Positions 19,442-30,345 of a stretch of DNA of 40,708 bases are shown here, in pieces (the stretch's first letter is position 1; every line of letters begins with the position of its first letter). The notes below the pieces were generated by a model. That model had not been told where the DNA came from, ran no database searches, and worked only from the letters and a program-made list of their open reading frames with translations. Source of the DNA: Poteriospumella lacustris (Eukaryota; Sar; Chrysophyceae; Chromulinales; Dinobryaceae); assembly GCA_008000375.1 (NCBI GenBank), contig SMOI01000156.1, positions 15,277-55,984 of the forward strand, in the 5' to 3' direction. The position numbers were made by a program, and so were the translations under genes.

Positions 19442-22400
19442 ATGAGATTGATGCCATTTTTGGCCTACCACAGCGAAATCACTCAACTGCGAGAGGAGTT
19501 TTTCCCCACGAAGATGAGGCATTCCGGTGAAAAGCACGGAAGTTACCAGAAAGGCTCACAGCCTAGTAGGTCAAGTGGCAATGCTCAGGGCAGCTCTGAC
19601 ATCAGAAAGCATGATAGAAATCATGGTCAAGAAAGATCGTTCTCCGGTTCCGGTCGTGATGACTATCACCATAGAAGGTCCCAAGCTGGTGGTAGAGGAT
19701 CGGATGCCCCCATGTCTATTCTTCAGAACAACGCGGGTAAGATGCACTTTTTTGTGGTACTCTGTCGCTTATTTCCACTTACGTCTTATCGATTTTTATA
19801 GCAGCGAGAGCGAAAGGTGCTTTATTGCAAGAGGCTCTTGTTGTGGAAGAGTATGGAACCATTATCTCGCTGAGAATAAGTTTCGGATTCATTCAAAATA
19901 TTCATTCTGACGAGCAAGTTTACTTCTCGGAGCAAGATATCTACCCTGGTGTAAAGGTTGGAGATCATGTGGCGTTTACCGCTCAGCAAAGTTCGAAAGG
20001 TTTAGCTGCAACGAAAATAAGGCCGATCCCTGATGCTGTGGAGGTGGAATCTTTGGCCACAAAAGTTCTTGGTACCATTGCACGTATTCCCGAGCGGCAT
20101 AGAAGCAACTGCGGACTTATTGAAGTTGAGTTGTCCAGCATCTCTCCAGAGTTGCAAACTATCTTGCGCCGTAAGCCAGCCAATACGATTAGCTATCGCC
20201 CCAAGGATCTTGAACAGCTGCCAAGAAATGTGTTGCTGGATCGAGGCGATTTCGTTGAATTCACTATGGCCAAAGCCAATGCGACCAATTTAATTTTGGC
20301 AACTGATATCCGTTTGAAGCAGCCGAAACGAGAGCGAGAGCGTGAAAAGGCGATCGCTCAGCAAATTCAGCGTATGCTTGATGCGGGTGCAGTCCGAGAG
20401 ATAGGTATCATCACTGCTGTTAAGAACAAAGAATATGGTTTCATCAAGGCGCAAGATCGAAAGGATGAGCTCTATTTCCGTATGGATGGGTTCCTTGGAG
20501 ATGAGGCTGCCGCGATTAAGGATGTAAGTGTTTCTTCTTTGACGGGGAGGGTCAAGACGCGATTTACCGATGAACGTTTGTACAGGGAACGGAGGTCGAG
20601 TTTTTCGTGGTGGCTGAAATGGTCCGTGGTCGTCTAAGTGATCGCGCCATGCATATTCGTGTCATTCCTCAAGGATCTGTTCAGTTTGAAGCCATCGTTG
20701 CTCGGGATGCCTTGGTGACGGTTGTTACCGAACCGGGACTGCAAACTGAAGAGACGCCTGGTGTTGGTGTTCTTCCAGAGCCAGTGGTTGTAGCAGAGAT
20801 CACCAAAAAGCCCAATGATGTCATCAATGACGTTGAAGTGTGGCAACGATGCATGCCAGACGAAATGGTTTGCAGAAGAGGCGATGTCCTCAAGGTGAAC
20901 GTTCACTATTATCGACCCGAAAAGCTATTTTTCATCCGCGCTGTGCGGTTAGTGGAACCATTTTTGCTGGGAAGAGACAAGGGAACTGTTTGTGCCATCA
21001 AGGAATCAGCAGGTTTTGGTTTCATTGCTTCAGATTCACGAAAGCAAGATCTTTACTTCCGTATCAATCAAGTGATTGCCGCTGGTGGCGAGATGTTGAA
21101 GAAGTCGGAAGTGGTCGAAGGCTTGCGAGTCAGCTTCGATGTGGTTGCCGAGAGTGACAAGTTGCGAGCCACGAGAGTGAAAGTCCTCTCGGTCGATAAG
21201 AACGATAGCAAAGCATCTTCTGCCAATGCAGCACCACCGACACGTATTCCCATCAAGCATGGTGTCTTCGGTAAAGTTGTCCGAAGTACAACGTCCAAGA
21301 AAGAGTCGGTGGGTCTCATTCAGATTAGCCCCGAAGTCTGGCGAGAAATTCAAGAATTTGAATATGTCGATCCAGATCTGAACAAATCGTTGTCGAGTTT
21401 TATGTCGAAGGTGTTTTTGCAAGAAATTACCTTACCGTGCATCTCGACGTCGCTGCGCAAGCAGTTGTGTGCGCTCATTGACAAGGATTTCTTGGAATTG
21501 ATGTATGAAGTGGTCGATGGCAACATCGTGGATGGGGTTTTGCAGAAGGATTTGCGCATTACGAAGTTGTATGGTGGTAAGCGCACCGCTGCACCTGCTC
21601 AGAATGGACAAAAGAGTGGAAAGGACACTGTGCCCAAAGATGGCTACACTTTGTCCTACACGCGTGAAGATTACGCCACAGAGCATTTTGGACCCTTGGG
21701 CAACGATATGGAAGTGTCATTGGACGTGGCCTGGGATGTCATCAAAGGCAAACGTGTTGCTCAAAATGTTCGCTTGACGGACGAAGCGGTGGCTGATGTT
21801 CCTGAGGAACAAATGGGTCTCTTGGACGTTTTCATCGAGAAAGGTGACAAGTTTGGTTTCATTCGGTGTATTCCATCCTGGGAGAAGCTGTTTTGGCACA
21901 TCAGTAGTGTGGCGGAAGGCCAGGCATCTGCCTTGAAGCAAGGTTCGTATGTGGCGTTCTCTCTTCGTCGGCGCGGAGGAATGCGCTGTGCTGCCCAAAT
22001 TCGTGTCTTGTCGGAAAACGAGGACTTGTACAAGGCGGCGGTCGTGGAAGAAGTGATCACATCGACCGAGACGGCTCCCATTTTGGCTGTCGTGGTTGAA
22101 CGTGGTCGTGCTGTACTGTTGGATGCGATGCAAACTGCTTCCTTGAAGGACAAGATTCTGCCCTTGGCAAAGATGACCACGCTTTTGGCAGAAGCTGATG
22201 CACAGTCGAAGACATGGGAGAAAGGCGTCAAGGTGGCAAAGGATGCAGCGAAGGATGCAACGGCAGCGTCGACCACGCCTGCTGATGCTACTGCTACGGC
22301 AGGAACCACTGCTGCAATTGCGGTTGGACCCGTCAGTGAATCTGGCTCCCTCGCAGCGCAGAATGATCGTGTTGAATATGCTGCCAAGTTCTTTGGTCAC

Positions 22401-23498
22401 ATTGCTCGTGAGCCTATCTCGATCACCAACGCATTGCCTGAAGAATCTGCTCCGGCTACTTCGGGTACTGAAGAAGGTGGTGAAGCTGCGGAGTTGAAAG
22501 AAGCTGTTGCGGAGCCATTGTACAAGGTCGGGGACATTGTAGAAGTGTCTGTTCATCTCAACTGGGCTCTTGCTCGACCCATCACGTCGGTCACCGTAGT
22601 GAAGTCCGTTGGACAAGCTCTGGGTGGTTCGGTGAAGCGTCGTGGTACCTTGACCAAGGCTGGACATCGGTTCAAGAACATGCCCCACTTGAGCGATTTC
22701 TACCATTTGAACAACGTCGATTTTGCTGAAATCACTGAATTGGAAGAAATCCCCATCAGCGAAAAGGATAGTGCACTGGCCGCTGCTGCTCCACCGCCCA
22801 ATGCATCCACCACTGGCAATGTCGTCCCCACCAAACAAAAGATCAACTACTATTTCTGCGTGCAGGATGAAATTCGGGTGGTGGCTCCCGACGGTGCAAC
22901 GGCTGCTTCAACAGGAAGCGAGACCGTGGCCATTGACGATGATGTGGAGTTTTGCGTGGCACCGATGTTTCCCAACATCGCCTTGTTTGTTCGCACTATT
23001 CCGCGAAAGAAGGAGCAGGAGGTATGTCGTTTTTTGTTTCTGTCCTCGGCCATTATTGTTTGACTCATATGAACTGTGTTTACAGTTGAATTTCACGTCG
23101 AACCGCCAAGGTATCAACGATAAACTCAAGCTGAAATTGGGTTCTACAAATGTAGTGAGCATGTCTGCGGTACGTTTGAGTGTTCACTTTCTTGCTGTCT
23201 TCGTCTGTGTGCTGACAGTCATTTCTCGTAGGGCCCACCAAGTGACAGCGCCAAGGGATTCGAGCCAGGATGGCGGGCATTGGATTTGGAAAGTGTACGA
23301 GCGCTGCCATGGGCTTCGTCCTTGCTTGGTCACCTTCTGACCAACGCTTCTCCGTCCCCGGTAGTGGTTAGCGCTCAGTCCACCCCTGTGCCCCCTCCTG
23401 CTGCAACAACGACAAGCAGTAGCGATGAGGTGGCAACTCCTCCGCCACCGCCGGCTGTGGCCGAGGAACCGGTCACTGCTGAGGCAGCCTCCGCCTAA
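19442..23498 (+). CDS. CSDE1: CSDE1/UNR-like multi-cold-shock-domain RNA-binding protein, 5 exons, about 1267 aa
   Basis: Probably a cytoplasmic RNA-binding protein controlling mRNA translation or stability. Canonical cold-shock domains with the RNP1-type GFGFI/YGFI core are visible near residues 117 (ISFGFIQNI), 300 (KEYGFIKAQ), 472 (AGFGFIASD) and 748 (DKFGFIRCI). Degenerate beta-barrel segments lie between them, the alternation known from UNR. The N-terminal 75 residues are rich in Ser, Gly, His and Arg. The exon 5 start (GPPSDSAKGFEPGWR) resembles the SUZ-C motif at the CSDE1 C-terminus. Exons: 19442-19736, 19802-20523, 20586-23021, 23086-23169, 23232-23498. All introns are GT-AG, 62-65 nt, and the phases join correctly. 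The start is uncertain: ATG 19442 is the earliest in frame, and ATG 19515 gives a more natural N-terminus. The second intron of the doubtful reading is avoided because the unspliced frame stops at 20637. Exon 2 has a tandem acceptor (TAGCAG), so one residue may be optional. Confidence 0.85.
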
Positions 23499-23821
23499 TC
23501 GCTTGTCGTTGGTTTCGTCTTTTGTTAGTACTTTTCCTTTCAGCATTTGAAACCTACCTCTCTTTCTTTATTGATACACGTATCAGCATATATATACAAC
23601 TAACATAATCTCCTAATTGGATACACATTCATTCATTCTCTTGTCTACTCGGCTTTGACAGCCATATCCATCACATCGCTAGGAGCGGGGGGCAACAACT
23701 GCTGCACATGGATTCTACACCATGTACCGCACTTTTTATCGCTACTTGGTCCACCGCCTATTGCCTTCGTTGACGAATCTGTGAACAGGACAAAGCACTA
23801 CGTCGAGGATTGTCAGACAAC
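23499..23821. other. Convergent 3' spacer
   Basis: Lies between the ends of the cold-shock protein gene (+) and the proteasome-like gene (-). Contains a short ATATATATAC stretch near 23590. No gene seen. Confidence 0.5.
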
Positions 23822-24733
23822 CTATCTGGTGCTGACAAGTGCATAATGAAGTCTCACCTCCAGATCACAAAGTTCCGCCAGCTCAAAAGCATTCAGAGGA
23901 TTCCTATCGGCCGCAGGTCTCCCATTCTCCGACAGAAAATACCGTAATACCACATTCCTCTTTCGAAACTCAGCCAACAATTGATCAATGGAAAACGAGG
24001 ACCGACCCGAAGAACTGAAAGATGCATCGTCGTCGCCAAGAATGTCAACAAGTTCTTGTTGTAAGGCTTCAAAGTCCTTCCCTCTGGCAATGATTCTATG
24101 TTGACTTCGACCCCCATCCGGCCTCACTAAGTATATTCTCCCCTTCGGTAGGCTGATGGTCGTAGGCATGTTTCCATCGCCAGATCCGCATCCTGCCAAT
24201 AGCAAATGAACGCCTGGAATGCGAGGAAGCACGGCTTCTTCCTCGACTCGTGGGTAATACTTTTCTGCGTGTAAATCATTTCGCCGGTACAGAGATCCGC
24301 AGTAGTCGGCGACGATGCTTTCGATGGCCAACGGGTGATCTTCCCCAACCGGAAAGAGGTCGTGATACTTCTCCACTATTCCACTCACCCTTTCTAACAC
24401 TGATATTCCGTCATACATCAATCCAGATACGCTGGCGAGGATGCGACCATTGTCTAAAAGAGTAGTCTTTGGTGGAAGGCGACGCGACAAGCGCGATCTG
24501 CGAGTTCGGCGAGCCGACATGAACAGAATTCCATCGCTGACTTGAATGCAACACATAGGGCCAGAATTTCTACTGATTGCAACTTCTGAGTACTCAAACT
24601 GCATTTGGCGTCCAGAAGGATCAAACAGATTGTGCTTTTCAAAGCCGGTGCGCTTATGGAAGTCCATAGATGACCAAACGGATACAACAACCCAAAGGAA
24701 CATAAGCTTACGTATCCACATCCAGCCGACCAT
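23822..24733 (-). CDS. Divergent proteasome alpha-subunit-like protein with N-terminal signal-like segment
   Basis: The core matches the alpha-type 20S proteasome fold. The alpha signature appears as FDPSGRQMQFEYSEVA near residue 36, then a strand like CCIQVSDGILFMS, then LLDNGRILASVSGLMYDGISVLERV (equivalent of the 'AGLxADARxL' segment), HPLAIESIVADYCGSLYRR and HLLLAGCGSGDG. Alpha subunits are non-catalytic ring and gate components. Unlike normal alpha subunits, this frame begins with MVGWMWIRKLMFLWVVVSVWSS, which looks like a secretory signal peptide or membrane anchor, and an Arg-rich insertion (SARRTRRSRLSRR) lies after the second strand. Starts are possible at 24733, 24721, 24667 (no signal segment) or 24922 (adds another hydrophobic stretch). 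I favour 24733/24721. It is too divergent to be the organism's housekeeping alpha subunit, and I infer a specialised paralogue, possibly in the secretory pathway. Confidence 0.75.
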   Translation of the reverse strand: MVGWMWIRKLMFLWVVVSVWSSMDFHKRTGFEKHNLFDPSGRQMQFEYSEVAISRNSGPMCCIQVSDGILFMSARRTRRSRLSRRLPPKTTLLDNGRILASVSGLMYDGISVLERVSGIVEKYHDLFPVGEDHPLAIESIVADYCGSLYRRNDLHAEKYYPRVEEEAVLPRIPGVHLLLAGCGSGDGNMPTTISLPKGRIYLVRPDGGRSQHRIIARGKDFEALQQELVDILGDDDASFSSSGRSSFSIDQLLAEFRKRNVVLRYFLSENGRPAADRNPLNAFELAELCDLEVRLHYALVSTR

Positions 24734-25042
24734 TTCCTGATCCAGCGCAAGGCAAAAGAGTGAAGATGCCGATGGAAATCGCTCGTGAATGAATAGGAAT
24801 TGAATTGTGACGACGTGAGAAGCAAAGAAGACAAGAGCTGCGAGCGTTACATTTTTGGTGTTTTGTTTGATCATCGCCTCCTTCGTCGTTGTTCTTGCAT
24901 CGAAAATGGAAAACGCGGACACTTTCCAGATTTACCATTCTGGATTCCTCTCAAGTCATATTTCAAACGAGAATTGAAGGTTCCCGTCCAATTGGAATGC
25001 ACAGCCATTTGTAGCTGTTGTGTAAGTCAGCCTATCGATGAG
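24734..25042. promoter_or_regulatory. Divergent promoter region, proteasome-like gene / KDM8-like gene
   Basis: The two flanking genes start here in opposite directions. About 310 nt if the proposed starts are right. Both strands remain open over part of it, so the starts carry uncertainty. Confidence 0.45.
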
Positions 25043-25850
25043 ATGGACAAAATGCAACGGTGGCGATTTTCACAGAGAACTCTCATTCGAAAAATTTCAA
25101 CAGCACTGGAGATAGAATCGCTGGATATTCAATCGCCTCTTCGGGATTTGGCTTATGCTGATGTTTTCAAAAGAAAAGAACCTCTTCTTTTGAGAGGCAT
25201 CGCCAAACACTGGCCGGCTCTTGCAGATCCGTCAAGGAAATGGTCAAATCTAGATGCTCTGTATGAACGATTCAACGGAACCGACCTGGATAGACCAGTT
25301 CGTGTAGAGTATGGTCTCCACTACATGGATCCATCAGTTGAGGTCCACCACATGCTGTTTTCTCAGTTCATAAAGCAGATCCAGGGACGGGCGAGAGAAC
25401 TGTCCAAGCGACAGTATTCAGCACAGCAAGATTTAGGGGATATTCCTTCTCTTTCAGATGACATAGTCGAACCCGAAATGTGTCGAAATACAGGCTATCG
25501 AAAGGTGTATAAGACGAATATTTGGTTTGGTTGGGTCCGCTGGATCCGTCAGCCCTTGTCACTACGATCCGTACGACAACATTCTCGTTCAAGCCGTTGG
25601 CTGCAAGGAGGTCGTTCTCTTTCACCCCTCTCAATCAGACTTTCTGTATCCGTCCCTTGGATCAATACAAAAGAATACATCAAATGTGGACATATCCAAT
25701 CCCGACTATTCGCTCTTTCCCCACGCTAAAGCTTTGAATGGCTACAAAGTGACGCTTCAAGAAGGAGATGGCCTCTACATTCCCAAGAAATGGTGGCATT
25801 ACATTCGTACCGATTCACTTTCTATTTCTGTGAATTTTTGGTGGCTGTAG
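25043..25850 (+). pseudogene. KDM8: KDM8/JMJD5-like JmjC oxygenase, frameshifted
   Basis: A Fe(II)/2-oxoglutarate oxygenase of the JmjC type closest to KDM8 (arginyl hydroxylase). The N-terminal half has PLLLRGIAKHWPALADPSRKW and DRPVRVEYGLHYMD. The C-terminal half carries the iron ligands CHYD (H, D) and WWHYIR (distal H), and ends in the family-typical SVNFWWL. The two halves are in different frames. The upstream frame reaches NIWFG at 25517-25531, and the downstream frame takes over at GSAGSVSPCHYD. The break lies at a tandem TTGG TTGG (25527-25534), and removing one TTGG would give the family spacing. Downstream remains fully open, and the two partial copies elsewhere have the same break. 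It could therefore be a pseudogene older than the duplications, a +1 recoding site, or a consensus error repeated in all copies. An AATAAA lies at 25860-25865. Confidence 0.85.
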
Positions 25851-26167
25851 AATATATAGAATAAATGACTGTTAAACTTAAATGTCTTACATTGGACTCA
25901 ACCGACGTAAGCCAGGGCTACAATCTATGTATTAGTAGGTTATGAGAGAGCGCTTCGAACAACGAACAGTAGTCCGTGGAGAAGATGAACAAAAATCAAC
26001 AAAAAGACAGCCAAAAAGGGGGGGTTGTATTTGTGAGGGGTCTGTTTCAGGAAAGAACAAATAAAACTGGCAAACAAAACAACACGTGGACAACAAACAA
26101 ATACGAGCAGCAACAACAAAAACCTCAACCACACATACAGCAACAACGTCGGTATGCCTCCATAAAT
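25851..26167. other. Convergent 3' spacer, copy 1
   Basis: Between the KDM8-like stop and the K2P stop. An AATAAA follows the KDM8 stop closely. The rest is A-rich on the + strand with a G run (about 26018-26023) missing from the second copy. No gene seen. Confidence 0.5.
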
Positions 26168-27530
26168 TCAGACATAGTGCGACAACAAACTGGCCTGAGC
26201 CATAGATAAACGATCTCTTCCCGCAAGGTCGGCCGAATTCATTGTCTCTCTCGCAAAAGGGGAGCGAATTTCACCGCCGATACTGGTCATGACACTGGGA
26301 CGGAATAGCGCGGAAATTCCGCTTTGGTTAGAATTCTGCAAATTGTGAATTCTGGAAATTCGATCAGCAGCCGCAATTGATTCACGATGGGACAACGATT
26401 CCAAAGCCTATCAAACGAGGGATGAATTGGAGGAGATCGAGGCCGAACAAAAAAAAAAGAATCAAGTACCTGGTGGTTCACTTTTCCTACCCCTTGGATA
26501 TCCAGCTCACGAAACTTCTGCAGATGTAATCATAGAATTGGCAAAAATAAGGCTTATAAACAGTCAGTAGTAAATGGTTCTGTATACCTCCTGCCAAGGC
26601 TTGACGTCCTTTTCATAGTTCAAAGTGCCCAGATGTTCCAAAACCGCCAAGATAAATTGACCTTCAGTCACGCCATTTCCTTTGTCCAAATCAGCAATAA
26701 AGCCCATTTCTTGCTTTCTCGCGAGAATCTCTTCCTCTTTTTCCATTTGCTTCAATTCCTCTTGAATCAAGTTGAAGGTATTGAAAGCAAAGGCGAAGAG
26801 AACAGTCGAGAAAACAATATAGAAAATGACAAAGAGGTATGTCGATGGTTCATTGTTGATGTCCAGATCACCATACCCAACAGTCTAAGTGAAACAATTC
26901 AAATGAGAAGATGATGGAACGCAATGGTGATGTGGATGTTTCGACCGCACTTACCGTGGATGTTTCGACAGCGAAATAGAGACCTTCGACGAAGCTCCAC
27001 CCCTCCAAACTTTGAAAAATGGCACCACCCACGAAGAGACACAGAAAGATGGAAACCAAAATGTACCCGAAAGCATACTTGTGGCGATTAATGTTTTGTC
27101 CGATATTTCCGGTCGCCACACGTTCTTCAACATACGCTTTCACAGCCTCGAAATGTGCAGCGATAGCATTGGACACTGAGAAAAAGATGAAATACACTCC
27201 AACGATGATGTAAAACATAGTAAAAATCCGAGCATTGTCTGTAGTTGGGTATTGATAACCGTAACCTACAGTGCTAATAGTCACGATGGTGAACATAAAG
27301 CATGTTCCGAAAGACCATCCCTCCACATGGTGGTAGTAAGCACAGCCAACCAGAATGTAAACAATGAAGCAGAGCGCTTGCATACCAACACCCACCCAAT
27401 AATTCTTTAATGCTCGTCTGAACACATCATAAGGGGTGTTCAAGCGGGGCTTTGAATCAACAGATGGAGTGGGGCCAGTGCTCTTGGCGGGGGCAGTTGA
27501 AAGACTGAAAGAAGCCTTAGGCAAATCCAT
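26168..27530 (-). CDS. Two-pore-domain K+ channel with EF-hand-like loops, copy A, 386 aa
   Basis: A K+-selective leak channel of the TPK/K2P type. Four membrane segments and two pore loops are visible: TM1 about residues 48-64, P1 with filter TVGYG at 87-91, and P2 with filter TVGYGD from residue 193. Cytosolic EF-hand-like loops follow (DLDKGNGVTEGQF from 257; a weaker DIQGVGKVNHQ from 297), suggesting Ca2+ regulation as in plant TPK channels. Exons: 27530-26955, 26884-26588, 26517-26470, 26407-26168; introns 70, 70 and 62 nt, all GT-AG and phase 0. The first intron splits the second filter just before T-V-G-Y-G-D. The C-terminal 80 residues are Ser/Arg-rich. Unspliced, the frame would lack the second filter. 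Shares a short divergent promoter with CPSF2. Confidence 0.92.
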
Positions 27531-27909
27531 ATCTCAAGCGGTATTGTAGCTATCTTGCTTTTCTTTACGCTTTTTTCTCTACACGTAGTGCCTCGTCCGG
27601 TTCTGATCTTATGTGAAAAGGAAGGAACAGAGGTACATAAACCATAAACAGTCATCCAAATCGAGAACTTCGACTCTCGTCGTCTCGTCACTGCATCGGA
27701 AACGGATTCTTGGGCCACATTCTGGGTGATTTGGTGAAATCTGGTTGAACAAAGGCTCGGGTGCTCGGAGCTCGGAGAAAGCTTGCGAAGCTGCCCCCCA
27801 CACAACAAGTATTTACGAGTTGAAATCATTCACCTTTCAACCAATCAGTTTGGATAAGGGCCGTCTTCTTGGAGATTATTGATTGTGTACAGAACAGTCT
27901 GTCATCGTC
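27531..27909. promoter_or_regulatory. Divergent promoter region K2P / CPSF2, copy 1
   Basis: About 380 nt between two divergent starts, duplicated almost unchanged at 33671-34049. No specific motif assigned. Confidence 0.55.
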
Positions 27910-28854
27910 ATGTCTGGAAGGGCTGCTGATAAGGTTCGAGCCACACCTCTTCGTGGTGGACGTGAGAACTCGGGAATATGCATTCTTCTCGAAGTTGGAG
28001 GTGCACGCTTGCTTCTAGATTCAGGCTGGGAAAATGGTGCTTGTAATCCGTCAGATGTTATTCAGCTTGCCAATGAGCTGGTTACCGCAGGTGGAGTTGA
28101 TGCGGTGCTGTTGAGTCATCCCGATTTCCACCATGTTGGCGCTCTGCCAATTGTTTTGGGGCGACAGGGAATGTCAAACGTCCCAGTGATCTGCACATCC
28201 CCCGTGAGCAAATTTTCCCAGATGCTCTTGTACGAATTCGTTCTGAATCAAAAAATGGAAGCCCGCGCTCCATCGTTCGATCTCGATGATATTGACCTGG
28301 CTTTCAGTCATGTCACCAATGTCAAATACAACCAACGCACCACCATTCCTGACACAAGGGGTGTTGGAGACAGCGAGTATCGTCAAGTTGTAACTGTCAC
28401 AGCCATTCCTTCGGGCAGAACTATTGGTGGTACAATCTGGCGCATTAATTGTGGGCCTGCTGAAGTGCTATACTCTATGGACATCAATCTGAAACGTGAC
28501 ATTGTTATTGATGCTGCTTCTTTGGAGTAATTACCAGCCTCGCCCGCATTAATGATTACGGAAGCTGCTTGTGTTTCTCGAGGTATCGGTGGTGGAGGAT
28601 TGAAAGGGCGCAGAGCAAGGGAAGATACGACGGCGACGTTTTTGCAGGCAATTGTCGAGACCGTTCGCTCTGGCGGAAATGTTTTGATTCCCTGTGAAAA
28701 TGCGGGTAGAATTTTAGAAATTTTGCACATATTGGCGAAGTATTGGGTGGATAATAAGATGGGAATGGATCATCTACTCTATCTTTCGCACATGGGCCAC
28801 AATGTCATGGAGTTGGCGCGGTCCAATTTAGAGTGGATGAGTGATTCATTGAAT
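27910..28854 (+). pseudogene. CPSF2: CPSF2 (CPSF100) N-terminal copy, truncated by rearrangement
   Basis: Same start (MSGRAADKVRATPLRGG) and sequence as the full gene at 34050, including the in-frame TAA at 28528-28530. Homology ends at WMSDSLN. The frame then runs into the inverted KDM8 flank, adding about ten unrelated residues and a stop at 28887. It lacks more than half of the protein, including the rest of the beta-CASP region and the C-terminal domain, so it should not make a working cleavage and polyadenylation subunit. A few silent or near-silent differences from the full copy are visible after 28720. Confidence 0.9.
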
Positions 28855-28976
28855 ACTCTGTTCGTTGTTCGAAGTGCTCTCTCATAACCTACTAATACAT
28901 AAATTGTAGCCCTGGCTTACGTCGGTTGTGTCCAATGTGAGATATTTAAGTTTAACAGTCATTTATTCTCTATATT

Positions 28977-29512
28977 CTACAGCCACCAAAAATTCACAGA
29001 AATAGAAAGTGAATCTGTACGAATGTAATGCCACCATTTCTTGGGAATGTAGAGGCCATCTCCTTCTTGAAGCGTCACTTTGTAGCCATTCAAAGCTTTA
29101 GCGTGGGGAAAGAGCGAATAGTCGGGATTGGATATGTCCACATTTGATGTATTCTTTTGTATTGATCCAAGGGACGGATACAGAAAGTCTGATTGAGAGG
29201 GGTGAAAGAGAACGACCTCCTTGCAGCCAACGGCTTGAACGAGAATGTTGTCGTACGGATCGTAGTGACAAGGGCTGACGGATCCAGCGGACCCAACCAA
29301 ACCAAATATTCGTCTTATACACCTTTCGATAGCCTGTATTTCGACACATTTCGGGTTCGACTATGTCATCTGAAAGAGAAGGAATATCCCCTAAATCTTG
29401 CTGTGCTGAATACTGTCGCTTGGACAGTTCTCTCGCCCGTCCCTGGATCTGCTTTATGAACTGAGAAAACAGCATGTGGTGGACCTCAACTGATGGATCC
29501 ATGTAGTGGAGA
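28977..29512 (-). pseudogene. KDM8: KDM8-like 3' fragment in the left palindrome arm
   Basis: Equivalent to 25315-25850 on the opposite strand. Lacks the first 270 nt of the gene, so no N-terminal half. The translated part carries the same frameshift and the same iron ligands and appears identical to the other copies. It directly follows the stop codon of gene X, so it may only serve as that gene's 3' UTR. Confidence 0.92.
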
Positions 29513-29515
29513 ACT

Positions 29516-30345
29516 TTATGAACTGATTTCAACATTTAGTCGACATAAATTAGTTGCATATACTAAAGTAGCGCAATAGCCCAAATCTCCACAACCTATA
29601 TCATAGATATAGAATAGTATCAGTAGCACGATGAGCAGCCCGAATTTCACAGTCGATAACCATCCCGCTTTTTTAAGCCAGACCGGTGCGACTGAGGCGA
29701 CGACTGCGAGACAGGTAAGTCCGAAAGCGTAGCTGCAGATGTCGTCAATGGCTTGGAGAGGGACGAAGAAGAAGAGACTCGCAAGGCCTCTTGCGTCTTC
29801 TGGCCAGTCTTTCTTGAGTTGGTAGTTGAGAAGCCCGACGATGACGGTGAAGAGTACGAGGATATCGGAATCCGCAACACCTCCAAAGCCAATATCAATG
29901 GAAGGTAGAAAGGAACCCGAAAAGCTATCTTGATACATCCGCATAAAAACAGAAAATTCAAAAGAGAAATAATCAGTTTGTTCTGAAGTTCATTCATGCC
30001 ATGAATCGATGATGAGAAAAGAATGCATTACCTGCTGGGGCAGCCGCAGCAGTCGGACCTATAATTGGAAATAATTTGATTTCATTGGGTAGTGTTAGTT
30101 ACAAGGAAAAAGGCGGATAGGGATAGGCGGGGAAATTTTGAGATATAAAAATAGAATACAGTAAGTGATATTAGATTTGCCATACCTGCGCTTAATCGGT
30201 GCTCTTTCCTCAGCAGTTCAGTCAATCTGTTGTTGATGGCCACTTCCAGGTCCTCTCTGCCAAGATCTTTCGCTCGACTCAAGTCAGCTTCCGCCACTCG
30301 AATAGAAGCCACGACACGGGCTAATTCGTCTTCTTCCATTTCCAT
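29516..30345 (-). CDS. Gene X, left copy: helical N-terminus plus membrane protein, 199 aa
   Basis: Mirror copy of the gene at 30627-31456. Exons 30345-30186, 30058-30032 and 29928-29516, same introns and same encoded protein. In this arm two extra bases upstream remove the in-frame stop found in the right arm, so the frame could start 11 residues earlier (ATG at 30376-30378). The two genes fire outward from the palindrome centre. I do not recognise the family; see the right copy for domains. Confidence 0.7.

Larger units (their letters stand above)
25315..28854 (+). repeat. Direct segmental duplication, copy 1
   Basis: Corresponds to 31460-34994. It covers the KDM8 3' two-thirds, the whole K2P gene and the first 315 codons of CPSF2. 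Left boundary: homology begins at TCTCCACTAC. Right boundary: homology ends after GATTCATTGAAT, where copy 1 switches to an inverted KDM8 flank and copy 2 continues into CPSF2. Divergence is uneven: nearly none in KDM8 and CPSF2, many changes between about 25980 and 26640. Confidence 0.95.

Noticed and set aside
19112-19537. Frames with long Arg, Thr, Ser or Val runs over the GTC tract
   Set aside because: Every frame of a triplet repeat is open; homopolymers on both strands are a by-product, not evidence of a protein.
25523-25550. A 23-28-nt intron explaining the KDM8 frame break
   Set aside because: It would be much shorter than any intron in the window and would delete the conserved GSAGSVS segment before the iron ligands.
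28528-28530. TAA reassigned to an amino acid in this genome
   Set aside because: The 3373-codon channel gene and all other genes contain no internal TAA or TAG, and genes end normally with TAA, TAG or TGA. A reassigned code would show many internal TAAs.
29647-29997. Ser-rich 116-codon frame in gene X (and its mirror at 30975-31325)
   Set aside because: Splice phases of the two upstream exons lead into the other frame, which has membrane segments; this reading is an overlapping shadow.
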